NCBI RefSeq assembly: GCF_030315745.1
Contig: NZ_JASXSH010000006.1
Location: 62,001-126,000, forward strand
Direction: 5' to 3'
Origin: Gordonia heveisoli
Lineage (GTDB): Bacteria > Actinomycetota > Actinomycetes > Mycobacteriales > Mycobacteriaceae
Length of the DNA stretch: 64,000 nt
The translations under genes were made by a program, and so were the position numbers. Below, one piece after another: positions 17,114-24,999 of the stretch (within the stretch, counting starts at the first letter, position 1; every line of letters begins with the position of its first letter). The notes below the pieces were generated by a model. That model made no database searches and was not told where the DNA came from. It saw only the letters and a list, made by a program, of their open reading frames with translations.

Positions 17114-19081
17114 ATGTACCAGGTTGGGGACCTGATCGCGGGATACCGCGTACTCGGGATGCTCGGACATGGCGGTATGGGGGAGGTCTACCAGGCGGCC
17201 CACCCCCGGTTGCCGCGTGCTGACGCCATCAAGGTCCTGCGATCCGCCCACGGGGCCGATCCGGTGTTCCGGGCCCGGTTCGAGCGGGAGGCCGACATCG
17301 TCGCCCCGCTTCATCACCCGAATATCGTCTCCGTGTTCGACCGCGGCGTCGTCGACGGACGGCTCTGGATCGCGATGGAGTTCGTCGCGGGAACCGACGC
17401 CGGGCAGCTGATCGAGGAGCATGGGGCACTCGATCCGCGGCTGGTCGTGCAGATCGTCAACGGCGTCGCTGCCGGGCTCGACGCCGCGCATCGTCGCGGC
17501 ATCATGCACCGCGACATCAAACCGGCGAACATCCTCGTCACACCTGGCGCCGATCCGCTCAAACCCGAGGCGATCAAACTGACCGACTTCGGCATCGCCC
17601 AGGCGCTCGACGAGGTGACCGCGCTGACCGGCGCGGGTACGACGGTCGGCACGATGCTGTATTCGTCGCCCGAACAGATCGAGGGCAAGCGGGTCGACGC
17701 GCGTAGCGACACCTACTCACTCGGTGCGACAGCCTTCGAATTGCTCACCGGCACACCGCCCTTCGATGCGCCTTCGCTCCACGGCCTGATGACCGCGCAT
17801 ATGTTCAACGATCCGCCACGGGCCACCTTGCGCAACCCGACGTTGCCGCCGGCGGTGGACGCTGTGCTCATCCGCGCCATCGCCAAGGACCCCGCGCGAC
17901 GTTTCCAGACCGCAGGCGACTTCGCCGAGGCGTTCGGTGCTGCCTTCGACTCGCGCAACACCCTGGTCGGCCCGGTGCCCACACCGCCCCCACCACCGGT
18001 GAAACCGGGTGGCGGCCGTCGGCCCTCGTCGCCGGCCGGTGGTCCCGGACGGCCTGGGGGAGGGCCGGGTGTGGTGCCCGCCCGGCCCGCCTACTCCGGT
18101 GCGTCTCAGGGCGACGTATTGCGTTCGGTCGCCTCGCAATCGGGTCCGGCGGCAACCTTCGGCGGCGGTCCCGGTGCGGCGCCGGGTGCGCACGTCTCGA
18201 ACCCGCGGATGCCCTCGGCCGGATATCCGGTGGTCACCCAGCCGAACGTCGGGGTACAGCCGGCGAATCCGCAGCCCGCCGCCCGCATCGCCGGCCGTCG
18301 ACTTGTCGCGATCGGCGCGGTGGTCGTGTTGGTCGCGGCGGCGCTCGGGGTGGGTATCGCAGTGGTGCAGCGGTCGTCCAAACATCTGGCGGCGCCGGAT
18401 CGTCCCGATGTCACGGTGGCCACCGAGTACGTCGAGGTCTCCTGGAATCGTGTCGACGGCGCGACCTCATATGTGGTGAAGCAGAACGACATCGAGATCT
18501 ACGCCGGTGCGGGCAACAGCTTCCGCGCACCACTCCCGTTGCCCGGTAGCTACACGTATACCGTTGCCGCGCGCAGTGACTCGGTCCCGGGATCGGATTT
18601 CTCGCTGCGCTCGGACGCGGTGAAGGTGTTCCTGACCTGGCGCGGACTGCAATGGATTGCGGACCTGTACCCCGATCTGGTGCCGACGAGCCCGCTCAGC
18701 ACCAACGGCTTCGACGAACTGTCCTGTTCGGGCGATGGAGGCAATCTCGCATTCGACACCACCGAGAAGTCGATGCTGTGCCACAAACGAAAGCCCGGCA
18801 GTGACCGGCTCGACGTGTACTCGGTGAAGATCTACGGCTACGCGGACGCGACCGAGGCTGCGGCGAGTGCCCGGTTGGCAACCCGGCGGCTACGGGCCGA
18901 GCCGTACACGACGGCGCAGGGCAATGCGGCGACCCGCTATCTGGATGACACCGCCTCCGAGGGTGGTTCGGCGATCGTCACGTTCGGTGCGGGCCCCCGT
19001 GATCGCACCTACCTGGTGGTGGCCGTCCCCGGTGGGAGCGCACGTGATGCGGCCGCAGTGCTGGCGAGGTTGCCGATCTGA
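17114..19081 (+). CDS. Receptor-like Ser/Thr protein kinase, PknF-like
   Basis: A 655-residue transmembrane kinase. Kinase domain 1-270: glycine loop GMLGHGGMGEVY, ATP lysine in DAIKVL (Lys40), catalytic MHRDIKPANI (Asp134) and LTDFGIA (Asp158). A Pro/Gly-rich linker (about 285-390) leads to one helix, VAIGAVVVLVAAALGVGIAVV. Outside is a fibronectin III-like segment (VEVSWNRVDGATSYVV) and a C-terminal domain with paired cysteines (ELSCSG, MLCHKR); there are no PASTA repeats. ATG with weak upstream signal. It overlaps the next gene by one base (TGATG), and that protein shares the extracellular layout. Confidence 0.9.
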   Translation: MYQVGDLIAGYRVLGMLGHGGMGEVYQAAHPRLPRADAIKVLRSAHGADPVFRARFEREADIVAPLHHPNIVSVFDRGVVDGRLWIAMEFVAGTDAGQLIEEHGALDPRLVVQIVNGVAAGLDAAHRRGIMHRDIKPANILVTPGADPLKPEAIKLTDFGIAQALDEVTALTGAGTTVGTMLYSSPEQIEGKRVDARSDTYSLGATAFELLTGTPPFDAPSLHGLMTAHMFNDPPRATLRNPTLPPAVDAVLIRAIAKDPARRFQTAGDFAEAFGAAFDSRNTLVGPVPTPPPPPVKPGGGRRPSSPAGGPGRPGGGPGVVPARPAYSGASQGDVLRSVASQSGPAATFGGGPGAAPGAHVSNPRMPSAGYPVVTQPNVGVQPANPQPAARIAGRRLVAIGAVVVLVAAALGVGIAVVQRSSKHLAAPDRPDVTVATEYVEVSWNRVDGATSYVVKQNDIEIYAGAGNSFRAPLPLPGSYTYTVAARSDSVPGSDFSLRSDAVKVFLTWRGLQWIADLYPDLVPTSPLSTNGFDELSCSGDGGNLAFDTTEKSMLCHKRKPGSDRLDVYSVKIYGYADATEAAASARLATRRLRAEPYTTAQGNAATRYLDDTASEGGSAIVTFGAGPRDRTYLVVAVPGGSARDAAAVLARLPI

Positions 19082-19929
19082 TGTCCGACTTCTCCATCAC
19101 CCATCCGGCGGGCCCGACGGCTCGGGCGTCGCGCCGCCCGCGTTGGCTCCTGATCTCGGCCATTGCGGGTCTCGCGGTCGTGGCCCTGGTCGCGGGTTAC
19201 CTCATCACGCGAGCGGTCACCGGCGCGGACGGCCCCGAAACCCCGGAAAACCTGCAATTGAAGGCGTTGACCGGGCAGGTCGAGGCCACGTGGGATGCGG
19301 TTGCCGACGCCGATTCGTACCAACTGCTGCGTGGTGATCGAGTCGTCTACAGCGGCCCGGCGCCCCACGGGATCGACGCGACCGTCACCGAGGGCAAGAA
19401 CATCTATCGAGTGCTCGCGATTCGGCACGGCATCGTTTCCCCGCCCAGTGCCCCCGTCGAGGTCAGCGCGGGCCCCGGATGGGGGCTCTATGCGCCACTC
19501 ATGGCGCAGTATCCGGTGCTGTTGCCGCAGGCCCCCGACGAGATCGCCTGGGAGGGTGCGCAGTGCGTCTGGATGCTCAACGGTGCCGAGTCCGAGCGCG
19601 GACCGTCGCAGACCGGGTCCGGTGATCTGCAGACGGTGATGCGGATTCGTTGTGCGACATCGAATTACCGGAACGCCTTCGGCGTGTTCTGGTTCGCCAG
19701 CAAGGACGCCGTCAACCGCAGCTTCACCGCCTACGCGCCGACCGGGCAGCCGATCAGATGGAGTCACGGCACCGGCGTCGTCGACACCGAGCAGGGCCGG
19801 GCGATGCTGAAGATCGCCGACGATCCCGCGCACGAACTGTCGGTGATCGTCATCGTGTCGACCTTCGAGAAGATGACGGTCGGCCAAATCGTCGAATTCG
19901 CGAATCGGATGCCTGTCCAGAGCGGCTGA
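19081..19929 (+). CDS. Membrane protein sharing the kinase's extracellular architecture
   Basis: A 282-residue protein with a short cytoplasmic tail, one helix (WLLISAIAGLAVVALVAGYL), a fibronectin III-like strand set (VEATWDAVADADSYQLLRGD) and a C-terminal domain with two cysteines (AQCVWML, MRIRCAT). Compared with the upstream kinase it looks like a duplicated sensor half without the kinase: YPVLLPQAPDE aligns with YPDLVPTSPLS of the kinase. It begins at the kinase stop, so the two are co-translated. Function unknown; a co-receptor or decoy is an inference. Confidence 0.75.
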   Translation: MSDFSITHPAGPTARASRRPRWLLISAIAGLAVVALVAGYLITRAVTGADGPETPENLQLKALTGQVEATWDAVADADSYQLLRGDRVVYSGPAPHGIDATVTEGKNIYRVLAIRHGIVSPPSAPVEVSAGPGWGLYAPLMAQYPVLLPQAPDEIAWEGAQCVWMLNGAESERGPSQTGSGDLQTVMRIRCATSNYRNAFGVFWFASKDAVNRSFTAYAPTGQPIRWSHGTGVVDTEQGRAMLKIADDPAHELSVIVIVSTFEKMTVGQIVEFANRMPVQSG

Positions 19930-19948
19930 CCTCTCATCGGAGAAGGGC

Positions 19949-20281
19949 TCAGGCGGTGCGGATCATGCCCAGGACATTGTCCAGGGCGGTGGCGATATCG
20001 GTCGCCACAATCCGCCGAAGTGCTTGCTCGTCGAGATCGCCGATACCGATCTCGCCTGTGGTGAGCCGGTATTCGCGTTCCTCCTCAGCCGCTTCAATGA
20101 CCAGGCGATCTCGGTCGTTCTCGATCCTTGCGAGCAGTGTATCCACGGCTTCGCGGCCGAAGGGGTCCCCTCCGGACAGTCCGGTCTGGATGAGTGTGTA
20201 AGCCCGACGTGTGCGGGTGGAGGCCGCGGCCGGCGATCCGTCGCCGGAGCGCAATCCCGCTGGGCGGTCGGTTCGGATCAA
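19949..20281 (-). CDS. Hypothetical protein, mostly helical and acidic
   Basis: A possible 110-residue protein, unrecognised. The C-terminal 75 residues (VDTLLARIENDRDRLVIEAAEEE, then LDEQALRRIVATDIATALDNVL) look like real amphipathic helices; the first 25 residues are of poor quality and rest on a TTG start, so the true start may be further in. It lies between the kinase pair and a frameshifted gene in divergent orientation. Confidence 0.42.
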   Translation of the reverse strand: MIRTDRPAGLRSGDGSPAAASTRTRRAYTLIQTGLSGGDPFGREAVDTLLARIENDRDRLVIEAAEEEREYRLTTGEIGIGDLDEQALRRIVATDIATALDNVLGMIRTA

Positions 20282-20285
20282 TGCG

Positions 20286-20763
20286 GTGCGACGCCAGGAT
20301 TTCGGGTTCGTCGCGGTGCAGTGGTGCGATGACCTGCCTGCGGCATCGGGGCCGATCGAGGTTTATGCGATTCCGGCGGTGGATCTGGGTAGGGCGATCG
20401 TGGGTGCGCTCCCGGCAGTGCGGGCCACCGCATCTGCGGGTGACCTGCTGGTTGATGCGGATGCTGGTGCGCGGGTTGGCGGCTCGCTGTTCGATGAGAA
20501 CGAGGTTGAGCGGCCCGATCATCCGATCGTGTCCGCGGACTGTGTGTCGTCGGGGTTTCTGCAGGTGCGCGATGGGCGTGATGTCGAGCGGCTACTCGAC
20601 CCGGCGTTGCCGCGTGTGGTGTGGGGCCGATTACGCCGACTATGGTCGCTACGTGGTGTCCGAGAGAGGGTGGCTGTCTGTTGACGCTGCTGGTATGCGG
20701 ACCGTTCTGGATGCTTCGATTGGGCGCGTGGTCGCGGCGATTCGGGAGCGTCGGGGTGGCTGA
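20286..20763 (+). pseudogene. Frameshifted hypothetical gene
   Basis: Two frames join into one plausible protein. Positions 20286 to about 20620 read as a soluble alpha/beta protein (QDFGFVAVQWCDDLP, GPIEVYAIPAVDLGRAIVGA, DVERLLDPALPRVVW); then the sense continues one base out of frame as DYADYGRYVVSERGW through to a stop at 20763 (VVAAIRERRGG). Removing one G from the run at 20623-20626 would restore a single ~158-residue frame. It is followed nine bases later by the next membrane protein, so the pair looks like an operon. This could be a true inactivation, or a sequencing slip in a G run. No family recognised. Confidence 0.55.
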
Positions 20764-20775
20764 AGGGGGTTTGTG

Positions 20776-21567
20776 GTGAGTGGTCCGGTGATACCGCCGT
20801 CGGGTGGTCAGCAGTGGTCTGGGGCGGTGCCGCCGTCGGGTGGTCAGCAGTGGTCTGGGCCGGGTCAGGTTGCGGGTTATGGGTTGCAGCCACCGGTGTT
20901 TGGTGGGCTGTCGGGTGGTGGTGTGTCTGGGTCGCCGTCGGGTGGGTCGTGGCGGGGGTGGCCGTGGGTGGTTGTGGTGGTGGCGGTGTTGGTTGTTGTG
21001 GGGGTGGTGGTGGCTGTGGTGATGGTTTCTGGTGGTGGGGGTGGTGATTCGTCGGCGGGTGGGTCGTCGTCGGTGGTGGTGTCGTCGCGGTCGGTGGTGG
21101 GTCCGGAGGGGACGTTGACGGTGCCGATGAGTGAGAATCCGGTGTCGGTGGATCAGTTGTGGAATCCGAAGTCGTTGCCGGATTCGGTGGCGGCGTCGAT
21201 GCAGTTCGAGACGCCGGCCGAGCTTTGTGACGCGCAACCTCCGGTTGCGGTGTCGTGTCAGTGGGGCACGCCGTTGTGGACGAGCGGCACGTACGGTGGT
21301 CACGTTATCTCGGCGCGCTCGTCGTTTGATCAGATGTTGGCGAGCCCGAAATATTACGGGATTTCCGAGACCACGGTCGGTGGTAAGCGTGCAATTTTTT
21401 TGCATATCAAGGGGTATGAATTTAGTGAGGAATGTAATGTGGCGTGGGGGACCTCGACGGGTTTGATTATTGTGGGGATTGGTTCTGATGATGATGATAG
21501 TCGCGTGGATAATTGTGGTTTGGCGAAAAGGTGGGCGGAGCAGGTGCGGGCTTTGGCGCCGGCCTGA
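20776..21567 (+). CDS. One-pass exported protein, DUF3558-like outer domain
   Basis: About 263 residues: a Pro/Gly/Gln/Ser head with two copies of PPSGGQQWSG, a helix WPWVVVVVAVLVVVGVVVAVVMV, a Ser/Gly linker, and an outer domain with three cysteines (AELCDAQ, AVSCQWGTP, EECNVAW) plus DNCGLAKRWAEQV near the end, a layout reminiscent of DUF3558 lipoproteins. GTG at 20776 fits the GGGGG upstream better than the adjacent GTG at 20773. Codon choice is very unlike the neighbours: G and T dominate third positions in the first half, and A/T-rich codons appear after 21330, ending in consecutive GAT codons. Confidence 0.7.
   Translation: MSGPVIPPSGGQQWSGAVPPSGGQQWSGPGQVAGYGLQPPVFGGLSGGGVSGSPSGGSWRGWPWVVVVVAVLVVVGVVVAVVMVSGGGGGDSSAGGSSSVVVSSRSVVGPEGTLTVPMSENPVSVDQLWNPKSLPDSVAASMQFETPAELCDAQPPVAVSCQWGTPLWTSGTYGGHVISARSSFDQMLASPKYYGISETTVGGKRAIFLHIKGYEFSEECNVAWGTSTGLIIVGIGSDDDDSRVDNCGLAKRWAEQVRALAPA
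20794..20859 (+). repeat. Direct repeat coding for PPSGGQQWSG
   Basis: Two perfect 30-base copies (20794-20823 and 20830-20859) 36 bases apart, in frame within the head of the exported protein. Length variation by slippage would keep the frame. Confidence 0.85.
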
Positions 21568-21631
21568 CAGCGATCTGAGGTGGCCAATTCGCAATAGTTC
21601 CACGCTCGTGAGTAGGAACCGTCCGCGAGCG

Positions 21632-22711
21632 CTATTCGCAGGGCACCCTTACTGGGCGCGCCAACCGGGCGCGTGGTTGGTCGTGAATAGTGATGACCGC
21701 GTAAGCCATTGATGCGGCGAAGCCGGTAGCGCCGATCAGTAGCCGCGCACCGGGGCGCAGCAGTCCGAGTTCGCTGAGATGGGCGATGCCGATGGCGTGG
21801 TCGCTGACCGACAGATGCCCGACGGTACGACCGAAGTCCTGTAGACCGTCGGGAACAGCAACGCCGAGCCTACGGGTGATCAGGTCGGCGATACCTGCGC
21901 CCGCCATGAATCCCGGCAAGTAGTAGGTGACATCGGATGCGGTCACCCCGGCATCATCGAGGGCCTGCTGAGCGGTCGCCAGCGCCGTCCGGGCAGCGGT
22001 GAAGCTGAGTACCCGCAGCCACTGCGGATGCCGACCCGCGGCCGCGGTCACCGCACGGACCTCATCGGGGGTGGGCGGTGACGTCGACACCGGAAACTGT
22101 TGTCCCGGAAGCCGAAACGCCTCCTCGAACTCGGGGACCGAACCGGTCGCAATCGAATCCAGCGAAGCGAAACCGCCAGTGTTGGTGACGACGATCCCAT
22201 GTCCCGCATCACCCAACAGCGCCACCGATCTGTTGTGGGCCAGGTGATGGCGCAGCCAATCGAAGCGGTCGAACCAATAGTGGTTGTCGGCGCCGGTCAC
22301 CAGCACCGCACCCGCACCCCGCTGTGCGGTCAGCGCCGAAGCGGCGAGCTGCAATGCCGCTATCCCGCCACTACACGCCTGACGGATCTCCAGCGCGGTA
22401 CCGGTGTCACCGATCGTGTGGCGCTGGATGTAGTGGTGCAACGGCCACATGACGCTGCCCTGGTAGACACTCCCCGCGTGGATGAGCATTCGGAAACAGT
22501 GCGTCGGCACCGAGCTGACCAGCATCGCTTCCCGACCGGCCTGTACCGCCATATCCGGTGGACTGATCGCCCCGGCCTCGGCGACCCCGGTCCACGGCCA
22601 CTCGGCCGCTTCACGTTCGTCAACCAGCCCGGCCGCGCGAACATCGTCCAACGGTCGCGACTGCGGCAGATAGGTGCCTATCGAATCGAGGAAGATGTTG
22701 TCGCAACGCAT
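21632..22711 (-). CDS. KAS III-like (FabH superfamily) condensing enzyme or acyltransferase
   Basis: A 359-residue thiolase-fold protein. The nucleophile motif RQACSGGIAALQLAAS keeps the cysteine near 113, and VLVTGADNHYWF and LIGATGFAASMAYAVI are typical strands. The canonical FabH partners are missing: where HQAN is expected the sequence reads YLPGFMAG, and GNTS is replaced by GHLSVSDH. Such changes occur in secondary-metabolism KAS III relatives such as CerJ, which transfer acyl groups instead of making C-C bonds, using Cys-His-Asp. Its upstream neighbour is a frameshifted small gene 18 bases away. Role and substrate unknown. Confidence 0.75.
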   Translation of the reverse strand: MRCDNIFLDSIGTYLPQSRPLDDVRAAGLVDEREAAEWPWTGVAEAGAISPPDMAVQAGREAMLVSSVPTHCFRMLIHAGSVYQGSVMWPLHHYIQRHTIGDTGTALEIRQACSGGIAALQLAASALTAQRGAGAVLVTGADNHYWFDRFDWLRHHLAHNRSVALLGDAGHGIVVTNTGGFASLDSIATGSVPEFEEAFRLPGQQFPVSTSPPTPDEVRAVTAAAGRHPQWLRVLSFTAARTALATAQQALDDAGVTASDVTYYLPGFMAGAGIADLITRRLGVAVPDGLQDFGRTVGHLSVSDHAIGIAHLSELGLLRPGARLLIGATGFAASMAYAVITIHDQPRARLARPVRVPCE

Positions 22712-22729
22712 TTCCCGGCCCCGCTCGCC

Positions 22730-23109
22730 TCAGAACCGCAGGGCCACATCGGGTCCATCGTCGGGAACGGACCTGTCGGACAGCGCGGCGCCGGCCATCT
22801 GCGCCAACCCCAGCAAATCGGCGGGGATCGCCTCGCTCTCGACGAGCGCGCGGATCGACTGTCGCAGCGGACCGTCGAGCCCATCCGTCATCCAGTCGGT
22901 GTATGCCGGCAGCAGGGTCGTCAGGGCGCCCAACTGGCGTGCTGCTCCGAGCTCACGCAACAGGATGGTCGAGGGTGCAGTCGGTGCGACGGCCGCGAGT
23001 CCGTCGGCGATGGCCCCGCGTAACGCGTCCGTATCGGCACGCGGCGAGCACCTTCGAGAGGTCCCGGTATCCGCCCCCCGATGAGTTCACTCGCGGTGTC
23101 GGTATCCAT
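22730..23109 (-). pseudogene. Small gene upstream of the KAS III, apparently with two frameshifts
   Basis: On the minus strand MDTDTASELIGG (from 23109) continues sensibly only if one base is dropped in the six-C run at 23074-23079, giving YRDLSKVLAA; a second one-base drop near 23037-23042 then leads into DTDALRGAIADGLAAVAP and on to the stop at 22730 (VPDDGPDVALRF). The rebuilt protein is about 123 residues, helical, and would end 18 bases before the KAS III start. As given, only the 76-residue tail with a TTG start could be made. Function not recognised; it has no visible phosphopantetheine motif. Confidence 0.5.
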
Positions 23110-23265
23110 CCCCCTGATGACAGCGCGCCGTGCAGCGGCCTCGAACCCGCATGTAGGTTAGCAACACGGAAGGGTATTGCCGATCACAGCGGGGGCTGCT
23201 CAGCGGGGGAAGATCTGCCCGCCGATACCCGGATGCGTCGGTATCTGTGTGTTGGGGAGGAAATC

Positions 23266-24810
23266 GTGCGTACTGCCTTGGCGTTCTTCGCCACTTCGCT
23301 GATCGGCTTCGTCGTCTTATCCGTGCTCGTCCTGACCGGCGTCGTCGCACAGTCGAATGACGGATCCGGGATTGCCAACCAGGCCACCCGCGACCAGGCG
23401 CAGGTCGCCGCTGCGGCGACCGCACTCGCCGGCGCGCCAGGCGCCCGATACACCGGGGACGTCATCGTCGGCGGCGCGACGACGCGGGTGCGTGATCTGG
23501 TGGTGACCGCAGCCGGCGATGTTCAGGGGCAGGTCGCCGCCGACGGCCAGACTTTCGACTATCTGCAGATCGGAGATGCCGCCTACGTCAAAGCCGGCGC
23601 ATCGTTCTGGATGTCGCTGCCGCGGTCGGAGACGGTCCGCGTCGACGCGGCCGCCGCCGCGGACAAGTGGGCTCTCGTTCCGCGCGGTTTCCTGGGCGTC
23701 GACCTAGGCCAGACATTGCGGCCTTCGCGGCTCGCTCTCAGCTCGGTGGACGATCGACTCGCCGAGTCTGACACGGATCCGCCGACGGAGGGTGCGCAAC
23801 TCCCCGACGCACGGGTGGTCTCACGCCTCGACCCGCAGCAGGTCAGCAGTGACGCCCGAGATGATGGCGGACGGGCGATACACGTGGGCGAGAACACCTT
23901 CGACTTCGGTCCGGACGGGGTCCTGGTCGGGATTTCCGGCCCCCTCGGTCGGGCCGGTGGGACACAACCCGTGACGACCACCCGGCTCAAGGTCACCTTG
24001 GCGACCAAACATGATGTGACGACCTACTATTCGACGGTAGAGGGCCTCAAGGACCTGCTGTCACGGGTGCCGGCGCCGATGGTGGACATTCCGAAGCCGT
24101 CGGGCCGACTCGCCAGTTGTGCGCCGACCTACTGCCTACTGGAGTACAGCTTCGGCAACAGGGTGGAGGGCGCCGACCGGGGCACGGTGACCGTCCGTCA
24201 GACGTCCACGATGTCGGTGAACGGCGTGCCGGTGGGAACCTGTGCCCGCACCATCGAGATGCCGATCAACGGGCGCGGGGTCTCGTCGTGCCCGTTCGTC
24301 TACGCAAGCCCGCGCACCGAGTTGATCCGCTACAAAGCGGACAGCAACTTCGCGATTGCGGCACATGTGGAGAAGGACGTCAACGTGATCATCGAGGCCG
24401 TCGGGCGAGGCCGCCAGATCGCCACCGCCGCACCCGGACACTGGTATCCGGGCGGGTATAAGAGGTCCCCCGCGGCGCGTTCATACAATAGTCAGATCAC
24501 CGGTGCGCCTTCGGGATTCGTCTACATGGTGGGAGACTTCCCGTTCGACGGGATGGAGCCTGACGGGACGCTGCTGGTGGCGGCCGCGCCGGGATATGAC
24601 GCGCATCTGCTGCCCGACGGCACTTTCGACCCGCAGTGGGCAGGAACCAACGACCTCGTGGAACGGGCGAGGCGGGCACGAACGGCGGCCGGCGAACACC
24701 CGGTTCGCTGGGTATTCGCCGAGCAGCGATCTGCTGATGCGATGAAGAAACTCTTGGCCGACAACCAGGTGACCGGTGTCGAGATCGTCGTAATACCTCC
24801 GGCGCCGTGA
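23266..24810 (+). CDS. Membrane-anchored protein with C-terminal Tox-REase-5-like domain, nuclease residues altered
   Basis: A 514-residue protein; GTG start with GGGGAGG upstream. One N-terminal helix (LAFFATSLIGFVVLSVLVLTG) puts the rest outside the membrane or in a secretion path. Residues 45-170 resemble the LppX/LprG-like lipid-binding scaffold in pattern only (YTGDVIVGG, FDYLQIGDAAYVKAG). Residues about 405-514 match the Tox-REase-5 toxin fold seen in polymorphic toxins: YNSQITGAPSGFVYMVGDFPFDG, LLVAAAPGYDA, LVERARRARTAAGEHPVRWVFAE and a C-terminal LADNQVTGVEIVVI. In active family members the middle motif is about LLxAKGPGY; here the acidic residue and the lysine are Val and Ala, so nuclease activity is doubtful. 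No immunity-like gene is adjacent. Confidence 0.68.
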   Translation: MRTALAFFATSLIGFVVLSVLVLTGVVAQSNDGSGIANQATRDQAQVAAAATALAGAPGARYTGDVIVGGATTRVRDLVVTAAGDVQGQVAADGQTFDYLQIGDAAYVKAGASFWMSLPRSETVRVDAAAAADKWALVPRGFLGVDLGQTLRPSRLALSSVDDRLAESDTDPPTEGAQLPDARVVSRLDPQQVSSDARDDGGRAIHVGENTFDFGPDGVLVGISGPLGRAGGTQPVTTTRLKVTLATKHDVTTYYSTVEGLKDLLSRVPAPMVDIPKPSGRLASCAPTYCLLEYSFGNRVEGADRGTVTVRQTSTMSVNGVPVGTCARTIEMPINGRGVSSCPFVYASPRTELIRYKADSNFAIAAHVEKDVNVIIEAVGRGRQIATAAPGHWYPGGYKRSPAARSYNSQITGAPSGFVYMVGDFPFDGMEPDGTLLVAAAPGYDAHLLPDGTFDPQWAGTNDLVERARRARTAAGEHPVRWVFAEQRSADAMKKLLADNQVTGVEIVVIPPAP

Positions 24811-24999
24811 TGTCGGGCTGAGTCCGCATTCGTCGACCCGCCGCCGCGAGGTCGCTGTCCCAGCTCGCCGCTTGTCCGATATCGCCGAATCGACCTCGTG
24901 CAGACGCTCGGGTGGGCGCAGAAAGTGCGATTCCCGCTGACTCCTGCGGCATGATGGAAGGGTCCCGCGATCGGGACGGACTCATTGAGGAGTGGTGGC

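Noticed and set aside
16253..17509. A 418-residue minus-strand frame across the NTF2-like and kinase genes
   Set aside because: Composition is the usual Arg/Gly/Asp-rich shadow of high-GC genes and it conflicts with two well-supported genes.
22903..23265. Upstream extension of the Tox-REase-5-like protein to 22903
   Set aside because: The extension is Arg/Pro-rich noise antisense to the small KAS III-linked gene; GTG 23266 has a strong ribosome-binding site and a membrane helix follows.
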